DNA of 64,000 nt. Origin: Myxococcales bacterium (GTDB taxonomy: Bacteria > Myxococcota_A > SURF-8). A program made the position numbers and the translations under genes. The stretch spans positions 1-64,000 of the forward strand of contig QZKR01000084.1 in the NCBI GenBank assembly GCA_003598065.1, given 5' to 3'. The notes below the pieces were generated by a model, which saw nothing but the letters and a program-made list of their open reading frames with translations, did no database searches and had not been told where the DNA came from. The first letter of the stretch is position 1, and the number at the start of each line of letters is the position of its first letter. Of the stretch, positions 1-9,553 are shown one piece after another.

Positions 1-850
1 GGCCAAGCCGCGCGCCCTGGCGTTGCAGCGCCGCCGTCAGATCGCTGTAAAGCGGAACGGCCAATTCCCCCGCCGCCGAGGGCGTCGGCGCGCGCAGATC
101 GGCGGCGAAGTCGGCGATTGTGAAATCCACTTCGTGTCCGACGGCGGAAACGACCGGCGTCGGGCAGGAGCGGATGGCGCGGGCCACCTCCTCATCGTTG
201 AACGCCCAAAGGTCTTCCATGCTTCCGCCGCCGCGCCCGACGATCACCAGTTCCACGTCGCGCAGCGCGCCGGCGCGGCGGATGGCGGCGACGATCTCCC
301 GCGGCGCGGCCTCGCCCTGCACCAGCGTCGGGACGACGACGAGCGAGACGGCCGGATTGCGTCGAGCGATGACGCGGATCATGTCGCGCACCGCTGCTCC
401 CTCGGGAGACGTGACCAGCGCGATGCGGCGCGGCAGAAAAGGCAGGGGCCGTTTTTTGTCCTCGTCGAACAGCCCCTCGGCCGCGAGTTTCTTTTTGAGC
501 GCCTCGAAGGCGGCGAGCAGCTTGCCGCGGCCCGTCTCGACCAGGGAATCCACGACAAGCTGATACTGCCCGCGCGGCTCGTAGACATTGAGCCGGCCCC
601 GCGCTTCCACCTGCGCGCCGTCTTTCGGCGGCGCGACGAGCAGCCGGTTCTGGCCGCGGAACATTACCGCCGAGAGCCGCGCGTCCTCGTCCTTGAGCGA
701 AAAATACCAATGGCCGGAGCGGGCGACGGTCATATCCGTGATTTCGCCCTCGACCCGGATGAAAGCGAATCCATGTTCCAGGAGAAACTTGATCTCGCGG
801 GTCAGTTGACTGACGGTGTAGACGGCGTGCTGGATCTCTGCCTGTCCCAC
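1..850 (-). CDS. xseA: exodeoxyribonuclease VII large subunit (partial, C-terminus outside window)
   Basis: Large catalytic subunit of ExoVII, which with XseB degrades single-stranded DNA in the cytoplasm. The frame reads off the left edge, so about 283 of a usual 400-450 residues are visible. The N-terminus has the OB-fold part (TVSQLTREIKFLLE, then GHWYFSLKDEDARLSAVMF) followed by the nuclease-domain segments RIALVTSPEGAAVRD, LVIVGRGGGSMEDLW and VVSAVGHEVDFTIAD, all diagnostic of XseA. Two in-frame GTG starts exist, at 865 and 850. I chose 850 because a GGGAG ribosome site lies just upstream. It follows the IMPase gene, whose stop is at 867, so the two are probably cotranscribed. Confidence 0.93.
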   Translation of the reverse strand, partial: MGQAEIQHAVYTVSQLTREIKFLLEHGFAFIRVEGEITDMTVARSGHWYFSLKDEDARLSAVMFRGQNRLLVAPPKDGAQVEARGRLNVYEPRGQYQLVVDSLVETGRGKLLAAFEALKKKLAAEGLFDEDKKRPLPFLPRRIALVTSPEGAAVRDMIRVIARRNPAVSLVVVPTLVQGEAAPREIVAAIRRAGALRDVELVIVGRGGGSMEDLWAFNDEEVARAIRSCPTPVVSAVGHEVDFTIADFAADLRAPTPSAAGELAVPLYSDLTAALQRQGARLG

Positions 851-866
851 GCTCGCCGCTCCCACG

Positions 867-1685
867 CTATAGCCGAGGCGTCAGCATCGGTTTGATTTGA
901 TTGAAAATTTTTTTCGAGGGGACGGCCAGTCCCCAGGGGAGTCGCTGGCCGGCGAAGCCCTCCTCGACCGCCACCGGCTCGCCCGTGGCAAGTTCGTAGA
1001 GTTCGCCGCCCGCCTTGCGGATGATGAGCGCTCCGGCGGCGATGTCCCAGCAGTGAACGTTGAAGATCGCTCCAATGGCGTCGCCGCGCGCGACGATGCA
1101 GAGATGGGCCGCAATGGAACCCATGGTCCGCTGTTTGCCTGGGAAATCGCTCGTGAATTTGCGATGAAAATCGCTTGGAATGCAGAACAGGGTGCGATTG
1201 GTCAATGTCGGCAAGGTGGTTACGCGCAACTCGCGGTTCTGTTCCTCGGGCTTGCCGGGGAAGAGGGTCAGCATCGCCGGGCCTTCGGCCGCGGCATGAT
1301 AAAATTCCTGGGTCACTGGCATGTAAAATACGCCCAGCACGGGTCGGCCCTTCTTGTAAAGGGCTAGCGAAACCCCCCAGACCGGCAAACCGGAAGCGAA
1401 AGCCTCCGTACCGTCGATGGGATCGAGGACCCACAGCCATTCCGAATTCGGATCGGGCCGCTCGGCGGCCGAAAATTCCTCGCTCAATAATTGGTGATCG
1501 GGGAATTTGCGGCGGATGGCTTCCTGGATCGACCCCTGCACGGCCATGTCGGCCTCCGTGACCAGGGAACGGTTTTCCTTGAGCCAGCCGTTGACGTGAC
1601 GGAAAGCCTTGAGGGCCATTTGCCCGGCGAGAATGACCTGTTCGCGCGCGAACGCCAGCAAGTACTCCGTGGAATCATAGCGCAT
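867..1685 (-). CDS. inositol monophosphatase-family phosphatase
   Basis: 272 residues, the normal length for the Mg-dependent, Li-sensitive IMPase/CysQ/HisN-type superfamily. The metal-binding signatures are intact: LLSEE near residue 68, WVLDPIDGTEAF near 85-96, and the second motif HCWDIAAGALIIRKAGG near 210-226. The substrate could be inositol-1-phosphate, histidinol phosphate or PAP; the sequence alone does not decide. Inositol phosphate is worth considering because a probable inositol-1-phosphate-type cytidylyltransferase and CDP-alcohol phosphotransferase lie at 59897-62080, though far away. It is immediately upstream of xseA with almost no gap. Confidence 0.88.
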   Translation of the reverse strand: MRYDSTEYLLAFAREQVILAGQMALKAFRHVNGWLKENRSLVTEADMAVQGSIQEAIRRKFPDHQLLSEEFSAAERPDPNSEWLWVLDPIDGTEAFASGLPVWGVSLALYKKGRPVLGVFYMPVTQEFYHAAAEGPAMLTLFPGKPEEQNRELRVTTLPTLTNRTLFCIPSDFHRKFTSDFPGKQRTMGSIAAHLCIVARGDAIGAIFNVHCWDIAAGALIIRKAGGELYELATGEPVAVEEGFAGQRLPWGLAVPSKKIFNQIKPMLTPRL

Positions 1686-2113
1686 GGATGCCTCTCACCG
1701 CTCGAAGTGCGGGGCCATGCTAATCAAAGGACCTTTGCGATTCAAGGAAAAACGTCGGCGGGGAGGTAGAGGGCCGCTTCGGCCGGATCTCCTTGCGGTC
1801 AACTTCCGGTCAAACTCGGGACGTTTCATGTCCGATTTGCAGTATAGTCTCCAGACACAGCAACAATACCGAAGGCGCCGGGAATATTTAGCGACCCTTC
1901 GAGGTTTCATTTTACGGATGGAAAATTTCGTTGCGTTTACTGGGGATTTGCGAGCGGTTTCAAGCCCTTCCGACCTCGACGCAGAGCGGCAAAAAATCGC
2001 CGATAGTCGGGTATTTTCGAAGCCTTAAGAACGGTGAGCATGAACTTTTTTTCTTGACCAAATAACAGAGGGGTGCTAGATTTACCCGCAATTTCGAGTG
2101 GAGGTAGCCGAAG
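1686..2113. other. 428-bp intergenic region upstream of carD
   Basis: No convincing gene. A 66-codon ATG frame (1828-2028, plus strand) has no good ribosome site and a low-complexity Arg/Gln-rich product, so I do not call it. The right end carries the carD promoter and ribosome site. The left end is the upstream region of the divergent IMPase gene. Confidence 0.6.
2054..2082 (+). promoter_or_regulatory. sigma-70-type promoter of carD
   Basis: TTGACC at 2054-2059, a 17-base spacer, then TAGATT at 2077-2082. Predicted transcription start is near 2089, about 25 bases before the ATG, with GGAGG in between. Good match to the housekeeping consensus. Confidence 0.6.
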
Positions 2114-2602
2114 ATGCTGCAATTCAAAGTTGGCGACAAGGCTGTCTATCCCGCCTATGGCGTGGGGCAGATTACCGGCATCGAGGAACGCGAGGTGGCC
2201 GGGCAGAAGCATAAGTTCTATGTGCTCAAAATTCTTGGCAACGACGTGACGATCCTCGTCCCCAGCCACAACGCCCAGCGGGTCGGCATGCGCGGCGTCA
2301 TTCAGCAAAAAGATGTCCGTAGCGTCATGAGCATTCTGCGCGATCGCGAGGTGCAGATCGATCATCAGACCTGGAACCGCCGATACCGTGAATACATGGA
2401 AAAAATCAAGACGGGCAGCGTGTTCGAAATCGCCGCCGTGATCCGCGACCTTTACGTTCTCAAGGACGATAAAGAGCTGTCTTTCGGCGAGCGGCGCATG
2501 TTGGAGATGGCGCGCAGTCTGCTCGTCAAGGAACTGTCCATCGCCCGACGCAAGCACGAAACGGAAATCGAACGGGAGATCGATCGCATTTTCCATTGCT
2601 AA
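2114..2602 (+). CDS. carD: CarD/CdnL family RNA-polymerase-binding regulator
   Basis: 162 residues, typical of CarD/CdnL. The N-terminal Tudor-like RNAP-interaction domain starts FKVGDKAVYPAYGVGQITGIE and continues with the conserved KFYVLKIL and ILVPSHNAQRVGMR. The helical C-terminal DNA-binding part includes RRYREYMEKIKTG and LSFGERRMLEMAR. In Myxococcus and mycobacteria this family binds the RNAP beta subunit and stabilises open complexes at rRNA and other housekeeping promoters. It has its own promoter, a strong GGAGG ribosome site and a terminator, so it is probably monocistronic. Confidence 0.95.
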   Translation: MLQFKVGDKAVYPAYGVGQITGIEEREVAGQKHKFYVLKILGNDVTILVPSHNAQRVGMRGVIQQKDVRSVMSILRDREVQIDHQTWNRRYREYMEKIKTGSVFEIAAVIRDLYVLKDDKELSFGERRMLEMARSLLVKELSIARRKHETEIEREIDRIFHC

Positions 2603-2624
2603 GCGTCGAATTTTCCGATATCCC

Positions 2625-2656
2625 CAAAGCCGGCCGATCGTCTCGGCCGGCTTTTT
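2625..2656 (+). terminator. intrinsic terminator after carD
   Basis: Nine-bp GC-rich stem (GCCGGCCGA at 2628-2636 with TCGGCCGGC at 2643-2651), six-base loop, then five T. An A run precedes it, so it could act on both strands. Confidence 0.85.
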
Positions 2657-2695
2657 CCATTTCGGCGCCTCGCCTCTCCGATGTGCGGGTTTTTG

Positions 2696-2724
2696 TTGAT
2701 TCTTTCGGGCAAGCCTGTTATGGG
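2696..2724 (+). promoter_or_regulatory. possible promoter of the ispDF-cysS operon
   Basis: TTGATT at 2696-2701, 17-base spacer, TATGGG at 2719-2724. It sits after the carD terminator and about 55 bases before the ispDF start. The -10 is a weak match. Confidence 0.4.
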
Positions 2725-2784
2725 TAGGGCGCCGGCGGGGCGGACGCCCCGCGACGGTTGCACAAGCGAAAGCGGAGCCGTATC

Positions 2785-3960
2785 ATGTTCAACGCAATCA
2801 TCGTCGGCGCCGGCAGCGGCAAGCGGATGGGCGGACCGGTGCCCAAGCAGTTTCTCTCTCTGCGCGGCAAGCCGCTCGTCGAGTGGAGCATTTCCGCTTT
2901 TCAGGCCGCTCCGCAGGTGTCGGGCATCGTGGTCGTCCTCCCGGAGGATTATCACGAGCATTTCGCGGCCCGGCTGCGCACCGAAGGCAAATACGACAAA
3001 TTGCTCGACGTCGTCGTCGGCGGCAAGACGCGCCAGGAGAGCGTTTACGCCGGCTTGCGCGCCTTGCCCACCGATACCGAATGGGTGGCGGTGCACGATG
3101 CGGTCCGCCCCTTCGTGACGCCGCAACTCATCCAGGCCACCTTCACCCTGGCCCAGCAGCTCGGCGCGGCGATCCCCACCGTCGCCATCCACGATACATT
3201 GATTCAGGTCGATCCGAACGGGCTTCTGGTCCGGCCGCTGCAGCGCGAAGCGGTGCGCCGCTCCCAGACGCCGCAAATTTTCCGCGCCGACCTGCTGGCC
3301 GACGCCCACGAACGGGCCATTGTGGACGGCGTGGAATTTTCCGACGACGCCACGCTCGTCTCCTATTACCGCTACCAGGTAGGCACCTTCACCCATTACG
3401 GCGAGAATCGCAAGATCACCACGCCGCAGGATATGGAGAAGATCGCGATGCAAAAAGTCGGGCAGCTTGCCAATGTCCGCGTCGGACAGGGCTTCGACGC
3501 CCACCGCCTTGTCGAGGGGCGGCCGCTCATCCTGGGCGGCGTACGCTTCCCGTTCGAGAAAGGGCTCGAAGGCCACTCGGACGCCGACGTCGTGGCGCAC
3601 GCCATCTGCGACGCGATTCTGGGCGCGGCGTCTTTGGGCGACATCGGTGAGCATTTTCCCGACACCGATCCCGCTTACAAGAACGTGACGAGCGTCACGC
3701 TGTTGGAAGAAACGGCCCAGATGGTGCGCGAACGAGGCTTCGAGGTCGTCTTTGTCGATGCGACGGTGATTTGCGAGCAGCCGAAGCTCGCCGGGCGGCG
3801 CTACGAGATGTGCGAAAAAATCGCCCAGGCGCTGTCGATCGACAGCGATCTCGTGTCGCTCAAAGCCACCACGACCGAAGGCATGGGCTTCATGGGCCGC
3901 CAGGAAGGCATCGCCGCCATGGCGACGGCGACGTTGCAGGCGACGGCGGAGGAAAGCTGA
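2785..3960 (+). CDS. ispDF: bifunctional IspD/IspF (MEP pathway of isoprenoid synthesis)
   Basis: 391-residue fusion of two MEP-pathway enzymes. The N-terminal IspD part (about 1-225) makes CDP-methylerythritol from MEP and CTP; it shows GAGSGKRMGG, PKQF, VHDAVRPFV, SQTPQ and SDDA. The C-terminal IspF part (about 232-391) cyclises CDP-ME 2-phosphate; it has the zinc ligands Asp238, His240 and His272, plus ATTTEGMGFMGR. Start 2785 is preferred over an upstream TTG at 2758 because GGAG lies seven bases before it. Its stop overlaps the next ATG by one base. The fused form skips the usual separate ispF and is common in alpha-, epsilon- and some deltaproteobacteria. Confidence 0.97.
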   Translation: MFNAIIVGAGSGKRMGGPVPKQFLSLRGKPLVEWSISAFQAAPQVSGIVVVLPEDYHEHFAARLRTEGKYDKLLDVVVGGKTRQESVYAGLRALPTDTEWVAVHDAVRPFVTPQLIQATFTLAQQLGAAIPTVAIHDTLIQVDPNGLLVRPLQREAVRRSQTPQIFRADLLADAHERAIVDGVEFSDDATLVSYYRYQVGTFTHYGENRKITTPQDMEKIAMQKVGQLANVRVGQGFDAHRLVEGRPLILGGVRFPFEKGLEGHSDADVVAHAICDAILGAASLGDIGEHFPDTDPAYKNVTSVTLLEETAQMVRERGFEVVFVDATVICEQPKLAGRRYEMCEKIAQALSIDSDLVSLKATTTEGMGFMGRQEGIAAMATATLQATAEES

Positions 3961-4628
3961 TGGCGGACGAGGCCAGGGAGCCCGAGACCGGCGGGGTCCA
4001 GGACGTTTCGAAAGCCTTTTCCGACCACGACGCCGATCTGGCGGCGATCGCCGAGGAAGCTCCGCTTGCCTCGGGGCGCGCCAGGGGAGACCGGCCGCTC
4101 TGGTTTTCGCTCGGCGTCATCGCGCTCAGCGTCTATTTCATGATCTTTCTGCGCTACGACCTGCTTTACTACTTTGCCAACGCCGAGCCGGTTTCGCTGG
4201 GCGACGCCGAGGGGTTCGCCGGCACGGACGTCGCCAGCGACGCCTACGTCGCCATCTCCGGCATCCGCAACCCCTCGAAGGGCGTCTACTTCAAAGGCTG
4301 GTTTTCCGAGGTCAACGTCTTTCAACTAATGGGGACGAAAACGGCGTTCGTGGAAACCCGGAAAAGGGACGACGAGAAAAGCGCCACGCTCGACCGCCTG
4401 ACTTTCGCCGGCCGGCTCATGCGTCTGGGCGACGTGTCGTATTATTCGACATTGAGGGACTTCGCCGCTTTCAATTTCGGGATCGACATCCCCGAGGACG
4501 CCATCGTGATCCGCACGCAGCAGAAGCCGGGCCAGGCGTGGCACATCCCGTTTTTTTACGCCGTGCTGCTGGCGCTCACGGCGTTCAACGCGTGGCGCAT
4601 CGTGCGCCGCCTGAGTCCTAAAAAGTAG
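3960..4628 (+). CDS. two-helix membrane protein of unknown function
   Basis: 222 residues. There is an acidic cytoplasmic N-terminus (about 45 residues), a transmembrane helix near 47-66, a roughly 120-residue extracytoplasmic domain, and a second transmembrane helix near 195-213 with the basic tail RIVRRLSPKK. The middle domain contains SDAYVAISGIRNPSKGVYFKG and later DIPEDAIVIRTQQKPG. I do not recognise the family. It is translationally coupled to ispDF (TGATG) and sits about 20 bases before cysS, so it is an operon member, but this context does not reveal a role. Confidence 0.8.
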   Translation: MADEAREPETGGVQDVSKAFSDHDADLAAIAEEAPLASGRARGDRPLWFSLGVIALSVYFMIFLRYDLLYYFANAEPVSLGDAEGFAGTDVASDAYVAISGIRNPSKGVYFKGWFSEVNVFQLMGTKTAFVETRKRDDEKSATLDRLTFAGRLMRLGDVSYYSTLRDFAAFNFGIDIPEDAIVIRTQQKPGQAWHIPFFYAVLLALTAFNAWRIVRRLSPKK

Positions 4629-4652
4629 CGGATGCGACATGAAGGAGCGAGG

Positions 4653-6128
4653 ATGCCGCTGAAGATTTACAGCACGCTGACCCGACAGAAGGAAGAGTTC
4701 AAGCCGCTGGACCCGCCGAAAGTGGGAATGTACGTCTGCGGCGTGACGGTGTACGATTACAGCCACATCGGCCACGCCCGCTCGGCGATCGTCTTCGACG
4801 TGATCCAGCGCTACCTGCGGTTCGGCGGTTACGACGTCGTCTACGTCCGCAACTTCACCGACATCGACGACAAGATCATCAAGCGCGCCAACGAACTCGC
4901 CGTCCCGACCGCGGAGCTGACGGCGAAATTCATCGCCGCTTTCGAGGAGGACATGGCCGCCCTCGGGCTGGAGAAGCCCAGCCAGGAGCCGTGTTGCACG
5001 GTCTACGTGCCGCAGATGGTGGAGTTCATCGCGCGGCTCGTCGAGAAAGGGATCGCCTACCCCACGCCCTCCGGCGACGTCTATTACCGCGTCAGTCGCT
5101 TCCCGGGTTACGGCAAATTGTCGGGCAAGAACATCGACGAACTGGAGGCCGGGGCGCGCGTCGAAATCGGCGACCAGAAGGAATCGCCGATGGATTTCGC
5201 CTTGTGGAAGGCGGCCAAGCCCGGCGAGCCGAAATGGCCCTCGCCCTGGGGCGAAGGACGGCCCGGCTGGCACATCGAGTGCTCGGTGATGAGCACGTCC
5301 GCCCTGGGCGACACCTTCGACATGCACGGCGGCGGCAAGGACCTGATCTTCCCGCACCACGAGAACGAGATCGCTCAGAGCGAGGCGAAGACGGGTCGTC
5401 CTTACGCCCGCTATTGGCTGCACAACGGTTTCGCCAACGTCCCCTCCGCCGACAACCCGGAGGGGACGAAGATGTCGAAGTCGCTCGGCAACTTCTACAC
5501 GATCCGCGACGTCCTGGCCGCCTACCACCCCGAGGCGGTGAAGTTCTTCATGCTCTCCACGCATTACCGCAACGACGTGCTGTTTACCGAAGAAGGGCTC
5601 AACCGCGCCCAGGACCGCGTGGCCTATTTTTACGAAACCTTGAAGGGCGCGGCGGCGCTCGCCGCCAGGCATCCCGAGGCGACGGGGCGGGTTCTCCAGC
5701 CGGAGCGCGTCGAGGCCGTCCTGCCCGCCTTCCGCGAGGCGATGGACGACGATTTCAACACCCAGCGCGCCTTCGGCCAGCTCTCCGACGCCTTCAAACT
5801 GATGAACGAAATTCTCGCCGACGCCGACACGCCGGAGGCCGATCGCGCGGCGACGGCGCGGCGTCTCTGCGCCGACCTCACCACGGTCGGGCGCGTGCTC
5901 GGTCTCTTCCGCTTCGAACCGGCCGAGTTCGAGCGGCAGCTGAAAGCGCTGAAAACGAAGCAGGCGGGGATTCAGCCGGAGGAGATCGAACGGTCGATCG
6001 CCGAGCGCAATGCGGCGCGGAAGGCGAAGAACTGGGCGCTTTCCGACAGAATCCGCGACGATCTGCTCGCCCGGGGCGTGGTCCTCAAGGACTCGAAGGA
6101 CGGCACGACCTGGACCATGAAGTCCTGA
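4653..6128 (+). CDS. cysS: cysteinyl-tRNA synthetase
   Basis: 491 residues, class I aminoacyl-tRNA synthetase charging tRNA-Cys. It shows the zinc-ligand Cys29 ([10 protein letters not shown]), the HIGH motif at 38-41, the second zinc region WHIECSVMS and [10 protein letters not shown], and KMSKS in [10 protein letters not shown]. The C-terminal helical DALR-like domain ends [17 protein letters not shown]. An ATG lies upstream at 4632, but AAGGAG at 4642-4647 sits five bases before 4653, so 4653 is chosen. Last gene of the ispDF operon. Confidence 0.98.
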   Translation: MPLKIYSTLTRQKEEFKPLDPPKVGMYVCGVTVYDYSHIGHARSAIVFDVIQRYLRFGGYDVVYVRNFTDIDDKIIKRANELAVPTAELTAKFIAAFEEDMAALGLEKPSQEPCCTVYVPQMVEFIARLVEKGIAYPTPSGDVYYRVSRFPGYGKLSGKNIDELEAGARVEIGDQKESPMDFALWKAAKPGEPKWPSPWGEGRPGWHIECSVMSTSALGDTFDMHGGGKDLIFPHHENEIAQSEAKTGRPYARYWLHNGFANVPSADNPEGTKMSKSLGNFYTIRDVLAAYHPEAVKFFMLSTHYRNDVLFTEEGLNRAQDRVAYFYETLKGAAALAARHPEATGRVLQPERVEAVLPAFREAMDDDFNTQRAFGQLSDAFKLMNEILADADTPEADRAATARRLCADLTTVGRVLGLFRFEPAEFERQLKALKTKQAGIQPEEIERSIAERNAARKAKNWALSDRIRDDLLARGVVLKDSKDGTTWTMKS

Positions 6129-6284
6129 GCCTCTTTTCGCGGGAAACTACCGAGAAACTATATTGTGGGGATAAGGCGCGGCTGCGCCTCGTTCTATGCG
6201 CTTCGAGCGGGTGGTGCATTATGCAACGATGCTTCATCATGAGGGGAGAAATTTGGGATTTCCGGGGACACAGGAATAGGATAA

Positions 6285-6898
<614 letters not shown>

Positions 6899-6927
6899 CC
6901 AACTATTGTGAGATGAAACCCGCCCGC

Positions 6928-9126
6928 CTACTCGAACCCCAGCAGTTTCCCGCCCTGGTAGACGGCGAGTGAAGCCAGGTAGGCCGCCGTCGTAAGATAA
7001 GCCAGCATGAACGCGGTCCAGCCCCAGCTTTTCGTTTCGCGGCGGACGATGGCGAGCGTGCTGACGCATTGCATGGCGATCATGAAAAAGACCAGCAGGC
7101 TCATGCCGACAAGGGGCGTCCAGAGCGGCGAACCGTCGGGACGTTTGTCCCGGCGCATGACGTCGCGCAGCCCTTCGTCGGCTTCGGATGCCTCTTCGCC
7201 GACGCCGTAAACCACGCCCATCGTCGAAACGAAAACCTCCCGCGCGGCGAACGCGCCGACCAGACCGATGCCGATTTTCCAATCGAATCCCAAAGGCTCG
7301 ATGGCCGGCTCCAGCCAGCGCCCGATTTCTCCGGCGTAGCTCGACCGCAGGCGTTCCGCCTGCGCCTGCCGGGAGAGAGCGACGGCGCGCTCGGCGTCCC
7401 CTTTGGATTCGGCGAGGGCGGTCTGCGTTTCCAGTTCTTTCGCCGCCGGCGCGTCGCCAGGGAAACTCAGCAGCGCCCAGAGCAGGATGGTGACCAGCAG
7501 GATGATCGTCCCGGCCGTCGTGAGAAACACCTTCGCTCGCTCGACCAGCGTCATCAGCACCGACTTGGGATCGGGCAGTCGGTAGGAGGGCAGTTCCAAC
7601 AATAAAGGCTGCGGTTGGCCCTTCAGAACAGTCCGGCCCAGTACGCCGGCGGCGATCAGGGCAAGAACGGTCCCGATGACGTAGATCCCCAGCAGCATCA
7701 GCGTTCCGACGGAGAGCGGGCCGATTTTCTCGGCGGCCGGGAAGAGCAAAGCGATGATCAGCGTATACACGGGCAGCCGCGCCGAACAGCTCATCAACGG
7801 AATCACCATCAGCGTCAACATGCGGTCGCGGCGATGTTCGATCGTGCGCGTGGCCATGATCGCCGGGATGGCGCAGGCGTAGCCGGAAAGCATCGGCACG
7901 AAGGCCTGGCCGTGCAGCCCCACTTTGCGCATCAGCCGATCGATGAGGAAGGCGGCCCGAGCGAGGTAGCCTGTTCCTTCCAGGACGCCTAAGAAGAAAA
8001 ACAACAGGAGAATCTGCGGCAGAAACACGAGCACGCCGCCGACGCCGGCGATGACGCCGTCCGTAAGGAGGTCGCGCCCGACGCTCGGCGGCAGGATCCG
8101 CCGGAAGATGTCGGCAAGGCCCGAGAAACCGCTCTCGATGAAACCGATCAGCGGCTCCGACCACGAGAAAAGCGCCTGGAAGACCACCGCCATCACGAAA
8201 ACGAAGACGAGCAACCCCCAGACGGGATGGGTGAGAATCGCGTCGATGCGGTCGGAGCGGTGTTTTTTGCGTTCGGCTTGCCGGTCGATGAAAAGCGGCG
8301 CGTGGCGATCGATGAAGGCGTAGCGGGCGACGATCACCTCCTGGTCGAGGTCGCGGCCGGCGTCGGCGATATGCCGCTGCGTGCTCCGCGTCAGTTCGCG
8401 GATCGCCGCCGGCGCCGGGATTTCGCTGTCCGCGGTGAGACTCATCAGCATCCAGAGCGCATAAGCCCGCCTCGCGCCGACGGTCTTCAGCCCGTCCCTG
8501 ATTTCCCCATCCAGAATGGCCGAGAAGGCGTCCAGGTCCCGAGCCAGGGGCGGGCAAGGCTCCCAGAGCCAGCCCGGCGTGGGATGGGCGGCGGGGTTGG
8601 CGAGGCAGGTTTCGAGCGCCTGTTTGAGCGCGCCGAGTCCTTCGCGTTCTCGCGCCGTAATCGGAATGAAGGGAATCTTGAAGATGCTTTGAAGCGCCTT
8701 GAAATCGATCCGCAGTCCGCGGCGTTTGGCGAGGTCCATCATGTTGACGGCGGCGATCACCGGCAGATCGAATTCCAGACACTGCATCAAGAGAAAGAGG
8801 TTGCGTTCGAGCGCGGTGGCGTCGAGGACGAGGATCACGGCGTCGGGCCGGGAGAGGCCCTTGCGACCCAGGAGTTCGTTGATCGCCGCTTCCTCGTCCA
8901 ACGAGCGCGCCCGCAGGCTGTAGGTGCCGGGAACATCGACAAACTCGACGCGGCCGAGCGATTCAAGGCGCATCGAGCCGGTGCGCCGCTCGATGGTGAC
9001 GCCGGGGTAATTGCCGATTTTGGCGTTGGAACCCGTGAGCGCGTTGAACAGCGTCGTTTTGCCGGAGTTCGGATTGCCCGCCACCGCCACCGTTCGCATG
9101 GTGGGGGCGACAAATGAAGAAGCCAT
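6928..9126 (-). CDS. feoB: FeoB ferrous iron transporter
   Basis: 732 residues. The N-terminal GTPase domain has G1 GNPNSGKTTLFN, G2 GNYPGVT, G3 DVPGTYSL and NMMDLAKRRG for G4, followed by the helical GDI domain. The C-terminal half has the two Gate motifs and many membrane helices (VFLPQILLLFFFLGVLEGTGYLAR-type region and VPMLSGYACAIPAIMATRTI). It imports Fe(II) across the inner membrane. It lies 24 bases downstream of feoA in the same operon. No separate FeoC is seen. The C-terminal cytoplasmic cysteine motif is not evident. Confidence 0.98.
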   Translation of the reverse strand: MASSFVAPTMRTVAVAGNPNSGKTTLFNALTGSNAKIGNYPGVTIERRTGSMRLESLGRVEFVDVPGTYSLRARSLDEEAAINELLGRKGLSRPDAVILVLDATALERNLFLLMQCLEFDLPVIAAVNMMDLAKRRGLRIDFKALQSIFKIPFIPITAREREGLGALKQALETCLANPAAHPTPGWLWEPCPPLARDLDAFSAILDGEIRDGLKTVGARRAYALWMLMSLTADSEIPAPAAIRELTRSTQRHIADAGRDLDQEVIVARYAFIDRHAPLFIDRQAERKKHRSDRIDAILTHPVWGLLVFVFVMAVVFQALFSWSEPLIGFIESGFSGLADIFRRILPPSVGRDLLTDGVIAGVGGVLVFLPQILLLFFFLGVLEGTGYLARAAFLIDRLMRKVGLHGQAFVPMLSGYACAIPAIMATRTIEHRRDRMLTLMVIPLMSCSARLPVYTLIIALLFPAAEKIGPLSVGTLMLLGIYVIGTVLALIAAGVLGRTVLKGQPQPLLLELPSYRLPDPKSVLMTLVERAKVFLTTAGTIILLVTILLWALLSFPGDAPAAKELETQTALAESKGDAERAVALSRQAQAERLRSSYAGEIGRWLEPAIEPLGFDWKIGIGLVGAFAAREVFVSTMGVVYGVGEEASEADEGLRDVMRRDKRPDGSPLWTPLVGMSLLVFFMIAMQCVSTLAIVRRETKSWGWTAFMLAYLTTAAYLASLAVYQGGKLLGFE

Positions 9127-9150
9127 GGAAGTCCGGATCCGCCGCGCGGA

Positions 9151-9375
9151 TCAGGCGGCGCGGCAGGTGATCTGCGCGGCCTCGCGTCGGCAAAGAGAGA
9201 GGCGATAGCCGCGCACTTTAAGCTCGATCGGATCGCCCATCGGAGCGACGCGGACGATGGAGATGTGCGTGCCGGGCGTCAAGCCGAGTTCCAGGAGGCG
9301 GCGACGCAAGCCGTTGCAACCGAGAATTTCAACCAGTTCAGCGCTTTCGCCGGGCTTGAGGGTATCCAACGTCAT
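9151..9375 (-). CDS. feoA: FeoA, small SH3-like partner of FeoB
   Basis: 74 residues with the FeoA pattern: TLDTLKPGESAELVEILG, RRRLLELGLTPGTHISIVRVAPMGDPIELKVRGYRLSL. FeoA is required for FeoB-mediated Fe(II) uptake and binds its cytoplasmic side. First gene of the operon, under the promoter and palindrome at 9424-9473. Confidence 0.95.
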   Translation of the reverse strand: MTLDTLKPGESAELVEILGCNGLRRRLLELGLTPGTHISIVRVAPMGDPIELKVRGYRLSLCRREAAQITCRAA

Positions 9376-9423
9376 GTCCGACTCCGAAGGCCCTTCTTAC
9401 GCGACACCGTCAAGATTGCCAGA

Positions 9424-9439
9424 AAGGCAACCTTGCCTT
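9424..9439. promoter_or_regulatory. palindromic operator, probable iron/manganese repressor site
   Basis: AAGGCAA-CC-TTGCCTT, perfect 7-bp arms, covering the predicted transcription start of feoAB. Its position implies repression. The half-site has only loose similarity to DtxR/IdeR boxes and is unlike the AT-rich Fur box, so the regulator is uncertain. Confidence 0.5.
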
Positions 9440-9443
9440 AAGT

Positions 9444-9473
9444 AGACTACTCTAACTGTGTGCGACTTGTCAA
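9444..9473 (-). promoter_or_regulatory. feoAB promoter
   Basis: On the minus strand: perfect TTGACA (complement of 9468-9473), 18-base spacer, TAGTCT (complement of 9444-9449). The predicted start is near 9437, inside the palindrome described next. Confidence 0.55.
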
Positions 9474-9553
9474 CTGAAAACGGACGACTCTTTCTACACG
9501 CGAGAAAATATAGCATCGGGCGACATGGGCGACGATGACGGAAGGCAGGACGG

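Noticed and set aside
1828..2028. 66-codon ATG frame before carD
   Set aside because: No ribosome site, Arg/Gln-rich low-complexity product, and it overlaps the region of promoter elements.
2599..3654. 351-codon minus-strand frame antisense to ispDF
   Set aside because: The plus strand carries the conserved IspD and IspF domains; this is a GC-driven shadow.
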